Below, piece by piece: positions 33,107-46,900 of a DNA stretch of 64,000 nt (position 1 is the first letter of the stretch; the number at the start of each line of letters is the position of its first letter). Position numbers and translations under genes: made by a program. The stretch covers positions 75,150,119 to 75,214,118 of the forward strand of contig OZ025248.1 of assembly GCA_964019135.1 (NCBI GenBank), read 5' to 3'. Under the pieces are notes generated by a model. The model did not search any database. It saw nothing but the letters and a program-made list of their open reading frames with translations, and was not told the origin of the DNA. Origin of the DNA: Arenicola marina. Lineage: Eukaryota > Annelida > Polychaeta > Arenicolidae.

Positions 33107-34965
33107 TAACTTGAATGATTATGTGGTAGGTAGGCATGGCTCAGGAAGCAGATTTGGAAAGTGTACAGTGATCAGTCATTCATAAACTTTGATATGTGTC
33201 ATGAGAGATAGCCACTGGTCTGTTACTTAAAGGAGTAGCGAGAGGTAGATAGTCTTTGTATATATACAATTGGCATCAGAAGATCATGGTTATGGTAGGA
33301 GGGGGGGGGGTAGGGAATTGCAGTTATTCCCAGGGAAAAGCCCTGGTCCCTGCGTTACCGTCATATACAGATGTTTTGGAACACCCGAAAAATAATTAGA
33401 AACCTAGGTGTGCCAAAAAATATATAATTTTCCAGCTGTTCCAAAACTTTGATAAAAAAAATTTTTGGTGGGGTGAGGTGGTGGGGGGGAGGGGGGTAGT
33501 AAAGGGCAGGGGGCTTGTACGGTCAGCTAGCCCAAGAGATTTTGTAACCGTGACCACCACAGGATGCAGCCACCACAGGATGCATGTAAGGGGCAGGGTG
33601 GGGTGATGTCAGCCAGTCAACTGTCCCACAGTATTTGGCTTCCTTGCTTCTTGTCAAACAAAGCCTGACACCAGGGTAAGGGGATCGGTCGAGAAGGAGG
33701 GGGAGGGGGGAGGTGTCACAAACTTAGCAGCTCCATCACCGAAAGTGCTTGGGGTGGGGTGGGCAGCGGTTGGAATGGAGATTACTGTTGGTCAACCAGC
33801 TCTGATAGACAGAAGAGAAGTGGAGAAATGTGGGTCACATGGCTAGGCAGGGGTGGGGTGGAGGGTGGTGAAGACAGAGCAGTCAGGCAGCCCTGACATA
33901 AACAATGTACGCAAGTCAGCGGGGGGGGGGAGGGGGTGGTGGAGGAAGAGGTGGTCAGTCAGGCAGCCCTGACATACATACGATGAGCGTGCAGGTACCA
34001 CTGCAAGTTTTGACTGGCATCAGATATGCCCGAAAAACCAACACTCCTTTACAATATTACCCATTTGAGTAGTTTGAGTGATATTGGTGAGCATGGGAAC
34101 TGATGCCAGAGCCATGGTCTTCCTTCTTGTTGTAGTGAATAAACTATTGAGACCGATTTCAATGTTATATGTCTTATATCTTCACAGCCGCGACCTAACT
34201 AGATAGGTATATTTCCGGAAAATTAAGGTGTACTAAAACATTGATACAAAAAAATTACCCACCATCTGTGGTGTACTAAAACATACAGCCACGAGAAATA
34301 ATTATTTTTTCCAAAATTGGGGGTGTTCCAAAACATAGGTACATTTTTGGTGTTCCAAAACATACGTAAATGACGGTATATGATTTCTGTTCTGCCATCC
34401 GAATGAAATGACTATATAATGGAGGAGGCCCTGGCTCATTTTTCCAACTTATCCATGATAGCATCAGCATTCTGTCACACAAAGCATCTATGCTGTTTTG
34501 GTTTTTCCAGTTCTAGCCATTGTGTATATGTATTGACTTAATTACTTAGATAGCCCTACTTATATCAAATGTATACAAAGGTGTGGATAACAATGAATCA
34601 CATGTGTGCTCCTTACCAACCAGTCATATTAGCTCAATGTATTGTTTGTTCAGAACCAATCGGGTCGACTGCCACACCACTCTGCCATGTGGTGAGTTCA
34701 CAAAGCGATTGGATTGTGTGCCAGTCACATAACAAGCGGAAATGTTGGTCATAAGTCACATTAGCGAGGGTGTCTCATAATAAAGGGGTTTTAACATGTA
34801 AAAGTATTCTGTACGCAGAGAAAGAAGTGGATAACAGTCATAAAATGCAGGGGATCACTGTACTTGTAGCAACAGTTCCATGGGAAATAGACACTTTATC
34901 CTGATGCTTTACAGCGCAACTACAATTTAAGGGTATCAACAATTTAGAAAAGTCTTTCATTTCAG

Positions 34966-37900
34966 TACTTGAGTGGCTTTGGAGGTGAGGTTGAAACAGA
35001 AGATCCAAGGTGCCCTGGCTCTCTTCCTCAAGGCCAGGTAGGAGGACATTATTATTTGGTATTATGTACCAGTGGTTATCTGAGATTAATATTTGTAAAT
35101 ATTTACCCTTATCAAACCTGCACAAACAATGCAGCTTATCATAATATGATATAACTGACATGAAATTGATGTACTGACTATTTGGTTTCAGAATAACCCT
35201 CAGCAATGCCCGTATGGTCTGTATGCCGAACAGCTATCAGGCACTGCATTCACTGCTCCAAGGGACAGCAACCGTAGAAGGTGTTAATTAATGCCATCAT
35301 CTTAAATTGCCATCATCTTAAATTGCATGTATAGATATGCAATGAAATAGAAGCTAAAAGTGTGTGTATCTTAGAGCATTATTGCAGTTTGTTTAAAAGA
35401 GTGACTACCCATTATTACTGACAGAAGTCTAAAGACTTCTGTCAGTATACTGCTCAGCTCGGTTTGTAAATTTATTTATTTATATGTTTGTTAATATGTT
35501 TGTCATCAAGGTCTAGGGCGCATGGTAACAGTTACAGTTGTCAGACTTACTCTACTGATAGATATCTGAAATAGCTCGGCTAAGTTCGTTATTGGCATAT
35601 GTAGGTCAGAGATCAAGGTCAGCGATTTTTTGAAAAAAAGTTATAAACGCCTTTATCTCCGTTAATATTACACCTAGAGAGTTCGGGTAAGTTTCATAAT
35701 GTGCTACTATTCATGACGCATCTTCCAGCTATTGACCATTTTTTGACGCGTCATACTCGTTTTCGAGCTACATGACGTTTTATGTTTTCTGAAAAACGCA
35801 AAAGATGACCTTGAGCCGTTTTTCTGCGGTTTCACCAATTTAAATTAAAGATATCACTCTGGTATTCCGGCCTGCCATAGAAATATGAATGAGAATAGCC
35901 TCTGTAAAATCTGAGCTTTTTCGGATACGTCATATGACGTCACGAGAACGTCACTTTCGGTACATTAAAAAAATCTGCAAAAATCGGCAAAAAATGAAAA
36001 AATCTCGAAAGTGGCGTCATTTTGTAGGAAATGGGGTCCGATGTTTGTCTGCATCATAAAAATAGTATGTTCCTATCTTACTTCCGGTTCCAGGGGTAAC
36101 GGCAATTCCCTATGGGACCTCCAATGTTAAAGCCCTCAATCTCTCAGGCTGGGGAAATTTGTTCGCCCCGTATTTCATCGGTGCCTTCATCAAACAGTTT
36201 CGGGATTTTTTCTTTGGTTAAACATGGTACCCAGTAACCATGATCCTTATTAGATGGAATTCGACCAGGAACTGACGTCACAGGATTTTTATGAAATTTT
36301 CCCCATTGTGAAAGATAGGGATTTCGGGGGCTTGCAGGGGCACCCACGAGCGTCCTATTAAAGCCATCGCTCTATACTTGCAGTTGTAGAAGGATAGTAG
36401 TAGGATGAGCCATTAACTATAAACACGGCGACATAGCTCTGTAACTTTATGGTATATAGTCGAACGCGTTTAACGGGATCCTATGGAGATAATCAAACTT
36501 CCTTCAATATGAAGTACTTCCGTTTGAACGATCTCACTTTGCTTTACCACCGTGCGAGATGTGGACGAGTACAAGAGACTCAGGGTAGGTTGACGGCAAA
36601 CGTGTGTCTTAGTTTTGTTTCGATGGAAACAGAAGATTTCCCCAATGATAAAGTATACAAATTCCCTCTAACTTAGAAAATTCGTCAAAAATCGGAAGAA
36701 CTAGCTAGGCCTTCCATCTTTGCGTATATTGGTAGGGAATATATGTCTCCAGATTACTATTGGCAGAAAAGCATTATTATTCTTTACATCTTAGCTGCAG
36801 AATCCTTTTTTCGTCTGCTCGTTTTTCATTTACCCGTAATGATGAAGAATAGCAATTTTCGGTAATTAGGTGAAGATATATCTGAACGACAAACGGTCCT
36901 ACCGCCGTTCTAATCAACGTTTTGGATTGAGGGCACAAATCTTTGTGTTTAGATATTTGAACGTTGCCGTGCGTCATGCCATGACGTCATAATTTTATAA
37001 CCTCTGTTGCTCGACTATTATACCTCATAGCGACTACCGGTTGATTTGGCGCTGTACCTTATATCCACGCACAAATGTTGCCGTGCGTATCTTTTTTTGC
37101 GGTACCGAAACGTGTGCGTCAAAAATGACATTCAAGCTTACGTTACCCGACGAAATTGTGAAATCGTTTCATTTTTACCTATTTAACCACTAGGTAATAT
37201 CACTATAAGTTCATGAGTAGGTAACGTCAAAAGCTAGAAGCCAATTTGGTAAGCGTCAGTGACGTCATGTGACGTCACGATGACGTTTCATGGCAACGGA
37301 ACTAAGCCCAATGATAAGTATAGAGATTCTGGCCAAATAAGAAAATTTGTCAAAAATCAGGAAAGCAAGTTAGAGCTGCGCTTGTTACGGTACTTAGTAG
37401 GGCTGAACTATACATGAACATACCTGTGCTCACAATTGACGTATTGCCCTTACCCTGGGAACCATGGGGCCGCACAAAGGCTCGGTCGCCAATGATGAGA
37501 GAATGGGGAAATGGACTCCAAGCACTTTCGATTCCCTCAGGTTGTCCCTTGTAGGTGCGATTGTGGGCTAAAATGCCCGTTGTATGAGTTATTTCAAGCT
37601 ACATTGACCGCTGCAGACCCTATTTAGACCAAATAGGATGATAATTTAGCAAATGAATTTTCCTGATCGTCTGTAACAAAATCACTTCTGTCAGTAAGCC
37701 TCAGCCTCCGGCTGATTTCGGCTATTGTTTATATATATTTTGGTACACACAAGAAAGACATGTACAACAATTACAAAAAATATTCTCAAAAATGCAGCCC
37801 CCCACCCTCAACCAAAAATCTAGCGTTCCCAAAATTGTGGTACCATATTATACTGGTTATATTGCTTCTCTATGTGGAGATGGTAACTGCACCAAATACT

Positions 37901-40900
37901 GATCATCCCTCTCTGTTCCTTAATTTACTGATATTGAAGTCTTTTATTTTTAGTTGGCTGTACCGAATCCGCCCTGCAGTGTTACACAAGCCATGGAGTC
38001 GCATTGAGAAGCAAGGCAACTTGACCAACAAATTTGAGGACACTGAGCCTGATCCCGCTCAAATGAGATGGCTTCCGTTTGACATACCTGATAAATCCAA
38101 GGGTCAAGTGGACTTTGTGGAAGTATGTGTTGAAGATATCTAAGAGAAATTATAGCTGCCAGGTATACACCGGTTGACATTTTTGTGTTTAGGAGACCTG
38201 GAGAGTATAGCTCGTTATATCTATTAGTGAAGTTCCACTGAGTTATTCTTCATTGTGTATACAGTCTATATGTATTAGAGTTGTATCTTTGAAAACTCCC
38301 AAAACTCCCAAAATGCACTGCCAATGACATTCACCTCAGAGAGCTCGGGAAGACTATAGTCGGGTGATACCTCTTCGTTGAGAATGGAATACCGCGTGGT
38401 GCCTGAAAAAAAACTGGTTAGGAATAAATCAGATGTAAACAATCTAGACAGTTCAGAGTTGATCAGTAAGTAATTTTACTCTTATTACTTAGCAATTTAA
38501 GGTGAATAGGACCTGTGGCTTTGAGAAATTGTGCAGCTATTTCTTCTTAATATAATAAATGTACAATAAGATATTTGGTGAAATTTATATTTTGATGGAA
38601 ATACGACTTACATGGAAGACAGCTGGGTGGCTCATACTTCTAACTTGGTGAAAGACAACATCGTGCAACTCGGTTGATTAAATAGAAATAATCTGTTATT
38701 GTCAAATACACATGCCCTACTTTTAGACCCGGGGTAAGTTCTCATCTCATCCCAGTAGTAATTTTCTCTTCCTCTTGCAGGGCCTCAACACTCTTGCTGG
38801 AGCTGGAGATACTAAAGCCAGACATGGCGCAGCTATCCACGTCTATTGTTGCAACGCTTCCATGGGTGATAAGTAAGTTTTACGCCAAGACATGTACGCG
38901 GCGGGTCGAGCTGTAGGCCTGTAGGTCAAATACTCCCATCGGCCGGCCAAAGACTTGAAATGTACCGGCATGTACAATTGCAATTGATCACGTGGACTTC
39001 TGAACCGTTGAACATACATGTCCGGTAATCCAAATACAAGTTTCGTTCGACATGTCAAGAATTGCGTTTTCTGCTTTGACTAGGATATAGTTCCAAAAGT
39101 TGAAGTATGTTTACGTTATATACATGTACCTATTCTCGTATTACAGGTTTACGCATCTTTCACATATAATGATAACATAGTAATTGATTACTTTCAGGGC
39201 CTTTTACAACTCTGATGGAGACTTCCTTATCGGTATGTAGTACGTACGTGTCTTGGTACAAATGTCATGTAAATTAGGAATTATACTAAGTTAACGGATA
39301 GCGTCTCTGCATTTAATTGTCACTTCTCCATCGTTCTCCGGGGGAAGATTCCGTCTGTAAATGAATGAATTTGTCTTTGCCTATCTTATAACCTAGTTCT
39401 TCTCTTGTGTGAATTTTATAGTTTTGGTACAATGCTATGCTGTGAATGTAAATCGTGAAAGTAAATGCTTATTGCTCAATTCTAACATCGAATCGAGCAA
39501 TGAATGGAAAATTATCCACAAACTGGATATATTATAACATTGTTACTATAATAATACCGGTAGTACTATTATGTTATCTTATCTATTATTACTTATCTTA
39601 TCTTATCTTAAATTGTTATGATACGTGTTTCTTCAGTTCCGCAGCAGGGCACCCTTTATGTGACGACCGAGTTTGGAAAGATGGTTGTGGAGCCACAAGA
39701 AATCTGCGTTATTCAGGTACATGTATATGTGATGGAATTTTCCGGTCTGATTTAATATTTGTAACAAGTTTACCTGATGCATATTATGCAGTTGAGATTT
39801 TGTTCTTTTAAGTCGAAGAAAGTAAGTCAAGACGTTTTGAGAAGTGTTATCACTGGTACTCTGCGGCGTATGGTAACAGGAACTTGCACGCTTTTATCAC
39901 AGCATGGGATCCGTTTCAATGTGGCTGTTGATGGAGAAAGTCGTGGCTATATCCAAGAGGTTTACGATGCCCACTTCAAGTTGCCGGATCTCGGCCCTAT
40001 CGGTCAGTTCATATTAAATATTCTTTTTGTCGTCTGGATTCTTACTTTTAAAGCTTATTCAAATTTGTTTTCTTGGATCTTGTTTTAATTTGATTCGTGC
40101 TTCGAGAACAAAGTCGAAGTGCAGCTACAATCGGAACAACGAACTGCAATCCATGATTGCATTTATCTCTCATTCTACTGAATTTATTCATTTATATAAG
40201 GTAGCTGTTCTAACACTTCGTTTGTTCGCTCAGGCGCCAATGGCCTGGCCAACCCACGTGACTTCAAGACACCTGCGGCATGGTACGAGGATAGGGACGC
40301 CAAGAACTACAAGATTATTTCCAAGTACCAAGGAGCGCTCTTTGTCGCTGAGCAGGTATGGTTATCTCCCGTGTGTTGATTTGTAAAGTGCGTTAAATTT
40401 AATTGAAGACTGTTATTTTGGCTTTCATCTGTACCTGAATTCCAATGTCAACTTTTCTCAAATTAAAATCAGAAGGAGCGAGCCCTTTTCCAGGAGGGAA
40501 GTCTAACTAATGTAATTTAGTTTAAATTTAGGCATATCAAGAGTCAAGCAACATTAATCATATTTGTTTACTTACTTATACTGACAGAAGTCTAAAGACT
40601 TCTGTCAGTATACTGCTCAGCTCGGTTTGTAAATTTGTTACTGACAGAAGTTGAAAACTTCTGTCAGTATAGTACTATGTTCGGTTTGTAAATTAGTTTG
40701 TTTGTTAAGACGAAATATCGTAGATATGTCGTCTTATGTCGGAAGGACGATTTTTTTGAACAACGATGTTTGCTTGTTAGCATTTTTTCCTACCCTCTAC
40801 TGCCCTAACGACGACAGCTATCGTTCACCAATATTGATGGAAATGTGGCGTGTCCGAATCTCTACAATTGTCATGTCATACACTTTCCAATGTCAAAGGA

Positions 40901-43900
40901 CAAGGCCGTCCGGTTAAAGGAAAAACGTAAAAGTGCTAAGGCTTTCTTAGTATTTGTCCTAAAGAGATGCGACTAGCGTCAAAATGTTCCACTGATTAGG
41001 GGAAACAACTTTAATATAGATCATTTTTTTGCGCGTAGGAAGAAGTTTCGCGCAAAATGACGTCATAGTTTACCTTGTCCTTATGTTCAAACTAGATGCA
41101 CGTTGTTTTTTCACTTTAACTTTCTCAATCGTCGCCAATCTCCAATGATGTATTCAGAAAGTCGCTATGACCCATTTCCCGAAGAAAAAATCGCCGTCAG
41201 TGACGTCACATGGCGGCAAAAAAAAAGAAATATTTAAATACGCATTAAATTCACTGTATAATTAATATTGGGAATAGAGAGATCGGATTCGGGTCACAGA
41301 ACGTCTAATTTTACCGCCTAGTTGTTTCTTAGTTAAAAAAAGATCCCGCTAGAGGGCCAAACATTCCTTATGGGGATTCCCATGTTAAAGTGCGAGCGGA
41401 CAGTGAGCGATTGGAGTGAGTGAGCGGTTCGCGATAAAGCACCGTGTTGTTTATATATTGTGATGTGATTTATCGGGAGAGGCGACCAGGCACAGTCGTG
41501 GGGAGGGAGTGAATGGAGCAGGTAGCACACAAGTACAGCGCATTGATATTGTGTACAAAGAGTTCCGAACGAATCGCCCCCGCAGCCGCCCACCACCATC
41601 ACGGACTCCAGCCCGTCGACACTCATCAAACTCCGGCATTACTGGCACGCCCCCCGCCCACCGGCATCCACTAGACTTAAGCTTTATGCACTCCTGTTAT
41701 TGTTCGTATCTTCTACTGACCTAACGACAACATCTATCGTTCACAAACTTTTATGGAAATGTAGCATGTGCCAGCCTCTACGATGTTCAAGTTACGGTCT
41801 TCCCAATGTCAAAGGTCAACGGTCAAGGCCATCCGATTAAAGGAAAAACGTAAAAGTACTAAGGCTTGCTTAATATTTGTTCTAAAGAGATACGACTAGC
41901 ATTAAAATGTTCCACTGATCTGGGGACACAACGTTAATATGGATAATTTTTTACGCGTAGGAATGACGTCATAGTTCTCCGTGTCCTCATGTTCAAACTA
42001 GATGGACATTGTTTTCCCACCGTATTGTTTACGTATTGTAATGTGATATATTGGGAGAGCCGTCGGCCTCAGTCATGGGAAGGCAGCAGGTTGAACACCT
42101 CTTAATAGACCGTCCGCCCCACTCCCTTCCACCAGGCTCATGCACTGATCCCTTCCACAGCCTTCACCCTCACTCGTCAGAAAGAATCATTCACTCCTGG
42201 CCCCCCCCCCCCTCCCACCCCACTCCACCTCGTCCACTCGCACCCGCCGTGCATGGGCGTGTCCAGGGAGCACGCACGCACCGCGGTCGCCTATATACTG
42301 TGGCCCATAGACAAGAGGGGGGAGGGGCGTGGAGCTGACCGAGGGAGTATTGTTTGGGTTTTCCCAAAAGACATATTGTTGTGTGGTTATGCCACATAGA
42401 CAAGAGGGGGGAGGGGCGTGGAGCTGACCGAGGGAGTATTGTTTGGGTTTTCCCAAAAGACATATTGTTGTGTGGTTATGCCACACCCCACGCCCCCTCC
42501 CCCCTCAAGCCAATACTCCCTCGTTCAGCCCCATGGTATCTGGTATGTTACATAAGGATGTCATGGTATTCCATTGATAACGAATAATTGCGTGAAACTG
42601 CGATCTGCCGATTTGCAATCTGCCGTTCTGCAATGATCTGCAATCTGCCGATCTTATTCCATTGATAACGAATAATTGCGTGAAACTGCGATCTGCCGAT
42701 CTGCAATCTGCCGTTCTGCAATGATCTGCAATCTGCCGATCTGTATTTTAAAGACGCCCATGCGCACATACTAATGTATTGAGATTATGAGACAATGCGT
42801 CTCGAAACAGCTGGTCGATTTATCGCGTGGTTACGGCCCCACACGACAGCGTGGCTTATCAACACGGCATAAACACGCTCTGCTGTCTTATCTGCTAATG
42901 AGGGAAACAACAACAAGACGGCGAGGCGGTGGAAGGTCGCCAGCGTTGACAGGGCTCGCGGTGTGTGTGTATGGGGCGGGTGGGTTCAAGCTGAGGTAGT
43001 CACCTTGTCCTTATGTTCAAGCACGATGTACCTTGTTTTCCCACTTTAACTTTGCTCCCGCCTCCACCCACACATCCCCGGACAACTGCGCCCCCCCCCC
43101 CCCACCCCGGGCAAATCCCCACAATTCCCTCACAGACCGTGCCCCCCCCCCCCCCACACACACACAATGCTTTCTACCGCCACTCCCCTCCCCCTTTGAC
43201 AATCACCCTGTCCCCTTCATGACAATTCTCCCTCGATCAGCCCCATGCCTCATACCCCCCCCCCCGCCCCCCAAAGCTATGCTCCCTCAATCAGCCCCAC
43301 ACCCCTCCTCCCTCATGACAATACTCCCTCAGTCAGCCCTATGCCCCCTTCCCCCATGACAATACTCCTGACAATCAGCCCCATGCTTCATCCCGCCCCA
43401 CACACCCTAAGGCTATACTCCCTGGGTCAGCCCCATGCCCTCTTTCTCCATGACAATACTCCCTCGGTCAGCCCCATGACCCCCGCCTCCATGACAATAC
43501 TCCCTCGGTCTGCCTTATGCCCCCCATCTCCACGACAATAAACCCTCGGGCAGCCCCATGGCCCCGCCCTCCAAGACAATAATCCCTCGATCAGCCCCAT
43601 GCTTCATCCCGCCCCACCCCCCACGGCTATACGCCCTCGGTCAGCCCCATGCCCCCTCCCTCCACATGACAATACTTCCTCGGTCAGCCCTATGCCCCCT
43701 CCCTCCACATGACAATACTTCCTCGGTCAGCCCCATGCCCCCTCCCCACATGACAATACTCCCTCGATCAGCCCCATGCTTCATCCCGCCCCACCCCCCA
43801 AGAATATACTCCTTGGGTCAGCCCATGCCCTCTTTCTCCATGACAATACTCCCTCGGTCAGCCCGACGCCTCCTCCCTCCTCATGACAATACTTCCTCGG

Positions 43901-46900
43901 TCAGCCCCATGCCCCCTCCCCCCATGACAATAATCCCTCGGTCTGCCCCATGCCCAAGACAATACACCCTCCTCATGACAATACTTCCTCGGTCAGCCCC
44001 ATACCCCCTCCCCCCATGACAATACTCCCTCGGTCTGCCCCATCCCCAGGACAATACACCCTCGGGCAGCCCCCCCGCTCCCCTCGAGACAATACTCCTT
44101 CGGTCAGCCCCATTCCCCCCCCCCCCCCGAGACAACTCCCTCGGTCAGCCCGACGCCTCCTCCCTCCTCATGACAATACTTCCTCGATCAGCCCCATTCC
44201 CCCTCCCTCCACATGACAATACTTCCTCGGTCCGCCCCATGCCCCCTCCCTCCACATGAAAATACTTCCTCGGTCAGCCCCATATGCCCCCTCCCCCCAT
44301 GACAATACTCCCTCGGTCTGCCCCATCCCCAAGACAATACACCCTCGGGCAGCCCCCCCCCCCGCCTCGAGACAATACTCCTTCGGTCAGCCCCATTCCC
44401 CCCCCCCCCCCCCCGAGACAACTCCCTCGGTCAGCCCATTCCCCCTCCTCAATCATGGCAATACTCCTTCGATCAGCCCCATGCCCCCTCCCCCCATGAC
44501 CATACTCCCTCGGTCAGCCCCATCCCCAAGACAATACACCCTCGGGCAGCCCCCCCCCCCCCCCTCGAGACAATACTCCCTCGGTCAGCCCATTCCTCCT
44601 CCTCAATCATGGCAATACTCCCTCGATCAACCCCATGCCCCCTCCCTCCACATGACAATATTCCCTCGGTCAGCCCCATGCCCCCTCCCTCCACATCAAA
44701 ATACTTCCTCGGTTAGCCCTATGTCCCCTGCCCCCCATGACAATACTCCCTCGATCAGCCCCATGCCCCCTTTCCCCCCGAGACAATACTCCCTCGGTCA
44801 GCCCAATGCCCCCTTCCCCCATGACAATACTCCCTCGGTCAGCCCCATGCCCCCTGCCCCCCAAGACAATACTCCCTTGGTCAACCTGGGCTAGGAGCTT
44901 GGGCTAACGGTTTAAGCTAGCGGCCTGGCTTAGCAGCCTGGGCAAAGCTGCCTGGGCCAGGGGCCTGGGCTAGCGGCCTGAGGTAGCGGCCTTGGCAAGG
45001 CCTAGATTGATGCCCTGGCTAGCCGCCTGGGTTGGCGCCCTGGCTAGCGGCCTGGGTTAGCATACTGGGCTAAACCTGGGTTAGCATACTGGGGTAAACC
45101 TGCGCTAGCGGCCTAGGCTAGCAACCTAGGGTAGCTTACGGGGGTAACGCCCAGAGCCAGCAGCCTGGACTAGCGGCCAGGGCTAGGCCTGGTTTAGGGG
45201 CCTCGGCTGGTGCCCTGGGCCAGCGGCATGTGCTAGTAGCCTGGGCCTGAGCTAGCCTCCTGAGCTAGCTCAGGCCCCTGAACGAAAAAAAAGAAAAAAA
45301 TTCTCGTGGATCTAGGAGCAATGCCTCCGCTATTTTCCAATATGACGAACCAGGCCAGCAAAATACTGAATATCTTGAAAACAACAGGTATAGAACTATT
45401 ATTTTGATACCTGTACATATTTTTTCGGGGTCACTGAATTCGAAAGAAAATAATTATTGAATATCCTGTTGCAACATGTTTTTTTCTTCAAAATGGCGGA
45501 CAAGACCACGAAAATACTCAATACTTTGAAAATTAACACTGATGATTTTTATGTTTATGTATACTTTTTGGGAAATAAAGAAGTGCTATTGTCTTAATTG
45601 GGGCAACGCATCTGCCATTTTTCCAAGATGACGGATACGGTCTGTAACAGTACATAACATCTCCAAAACGAAGTGGGATCACTCTATGTAACTCTATGTA
45701 TTGGTTTTCGTGGTCAAAGAATTCAACAACTTGTCTTCAAGAGCAAGGCGTCTTTAGTTTGCCATAATGACGGCTATTTCAACAATAATACACAATATCT
45801 GGAAGTCTAAAAGGTGCAGGGGCGTCATTGTGAGGATAACCATATGTACCGTGGTCACAGATCTACAAACAATAGGTTACAGATTTCGAGATCTAGGTTT
45901 ATTTCGCTCGTATCTCGTAGCTTTGCTCGCAAAAATGCGTGTCAAGTTCGCAACGGAAACCTGAAACACTTACCCTCTCATTGAGAATCATCCGCGCCCG
46001 CCATCACTACGAGTAAATGTTATGGGGTAACTACAAGTAGAACGCCATCCCAGCCAATTGGAGAAACTCTCTGGTGACAAGTCAGAACCTTCTGAGTGAG
46101 GATGTTTAGGCTGTAGATACAGGGTTTAGGCTACAGAGACAGAAGTCATCCATAATGGTTCATGTGGCATACTCCGAACCTGCAAAGCTATGGCTAGACA
46201 TCAGAATAACTGTTTTATCCTTGTCCTTGTCAGTTTCCAAGATACTATGGAAATTGCCGCCATAGACGTCAGGTGTCAAATCTGATTTGACACTATAGCT
46301 CAATTTGATTAGCCATGGTGGAATTTCGAACATGTGTGCCAAATTGATGCTTTTACCACAACATGCACGATTGTTTCGCATATGCGCGGGACTATCATCT
46401 ATTATACGGTAGGGTGGCTTCCGGTGTATTTTACGTTACACGTCGTCTTCAGAGACACCTTATGGCGAGGGTGATAAGTGTGCGTCAACGTCACAGGTAA
46501 CATTCTCCTACGAAAGATTAGGCCAGCTTGATGTTCAGCTAATTTGGCAATAGCTAACATCACCCATAAGTTCATGAGTTCACCCATGAGTTCATAAGTA
46601 GGTATATTTAGCAAAATAGAAGCCATCGCGAATATTGTCGTGACCGTCAAATGACGTCACGAAGACATAATAAATAAAAGATGTGAAAGTACCGTTAATA
46701 ATGCTTCAAGAGAAGCGCTCTTGGCTTCAAACTGGATGTTCATTTAAGCTCCGCCTACAGTGCCCACACTGCCTGTTGAAGGCAGCATTTAGCCCAAATT
46801 GCGCTTAAAAGGCCCTTCAGCCGAAATTGGCCCTGACGACTGGTCACGTCACCATTATTACAGCTTCCAAAAGTACTTATGGATTTTCGTCCTCGACCTA

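Larger units (their letters stand above)
25246..34965. promoter_or_regulatory. Spacer between divergent ASK-type kinase and HGD genes
   Basis: The two genes point away from each other, so their promoters and non-coding first exons must lie in this 9.7 kb. An acceptor 5 bases before the ASK ATG shows that at least one 5' UTR exon is here. No TATA box, CpG-rich core or first exon could be placed with confidence. Much of the stretch is occupied by repeats listed separately. Confidence 0.55.

Noticed and set aside
34569-34581. Tiny first HGD exon (ATG TAT ACA AAG before GTGTGG)
   Set aside because: Phase fits, but the donor is weak and the residues do not match the human start; many such chance matches are expected.
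41509-44894. Proline-rich and glycine-rich frames up to 212 codons
   Set aside because: They follow the C-rich tandem array and change frame with poly-C length; no splice or homology support.
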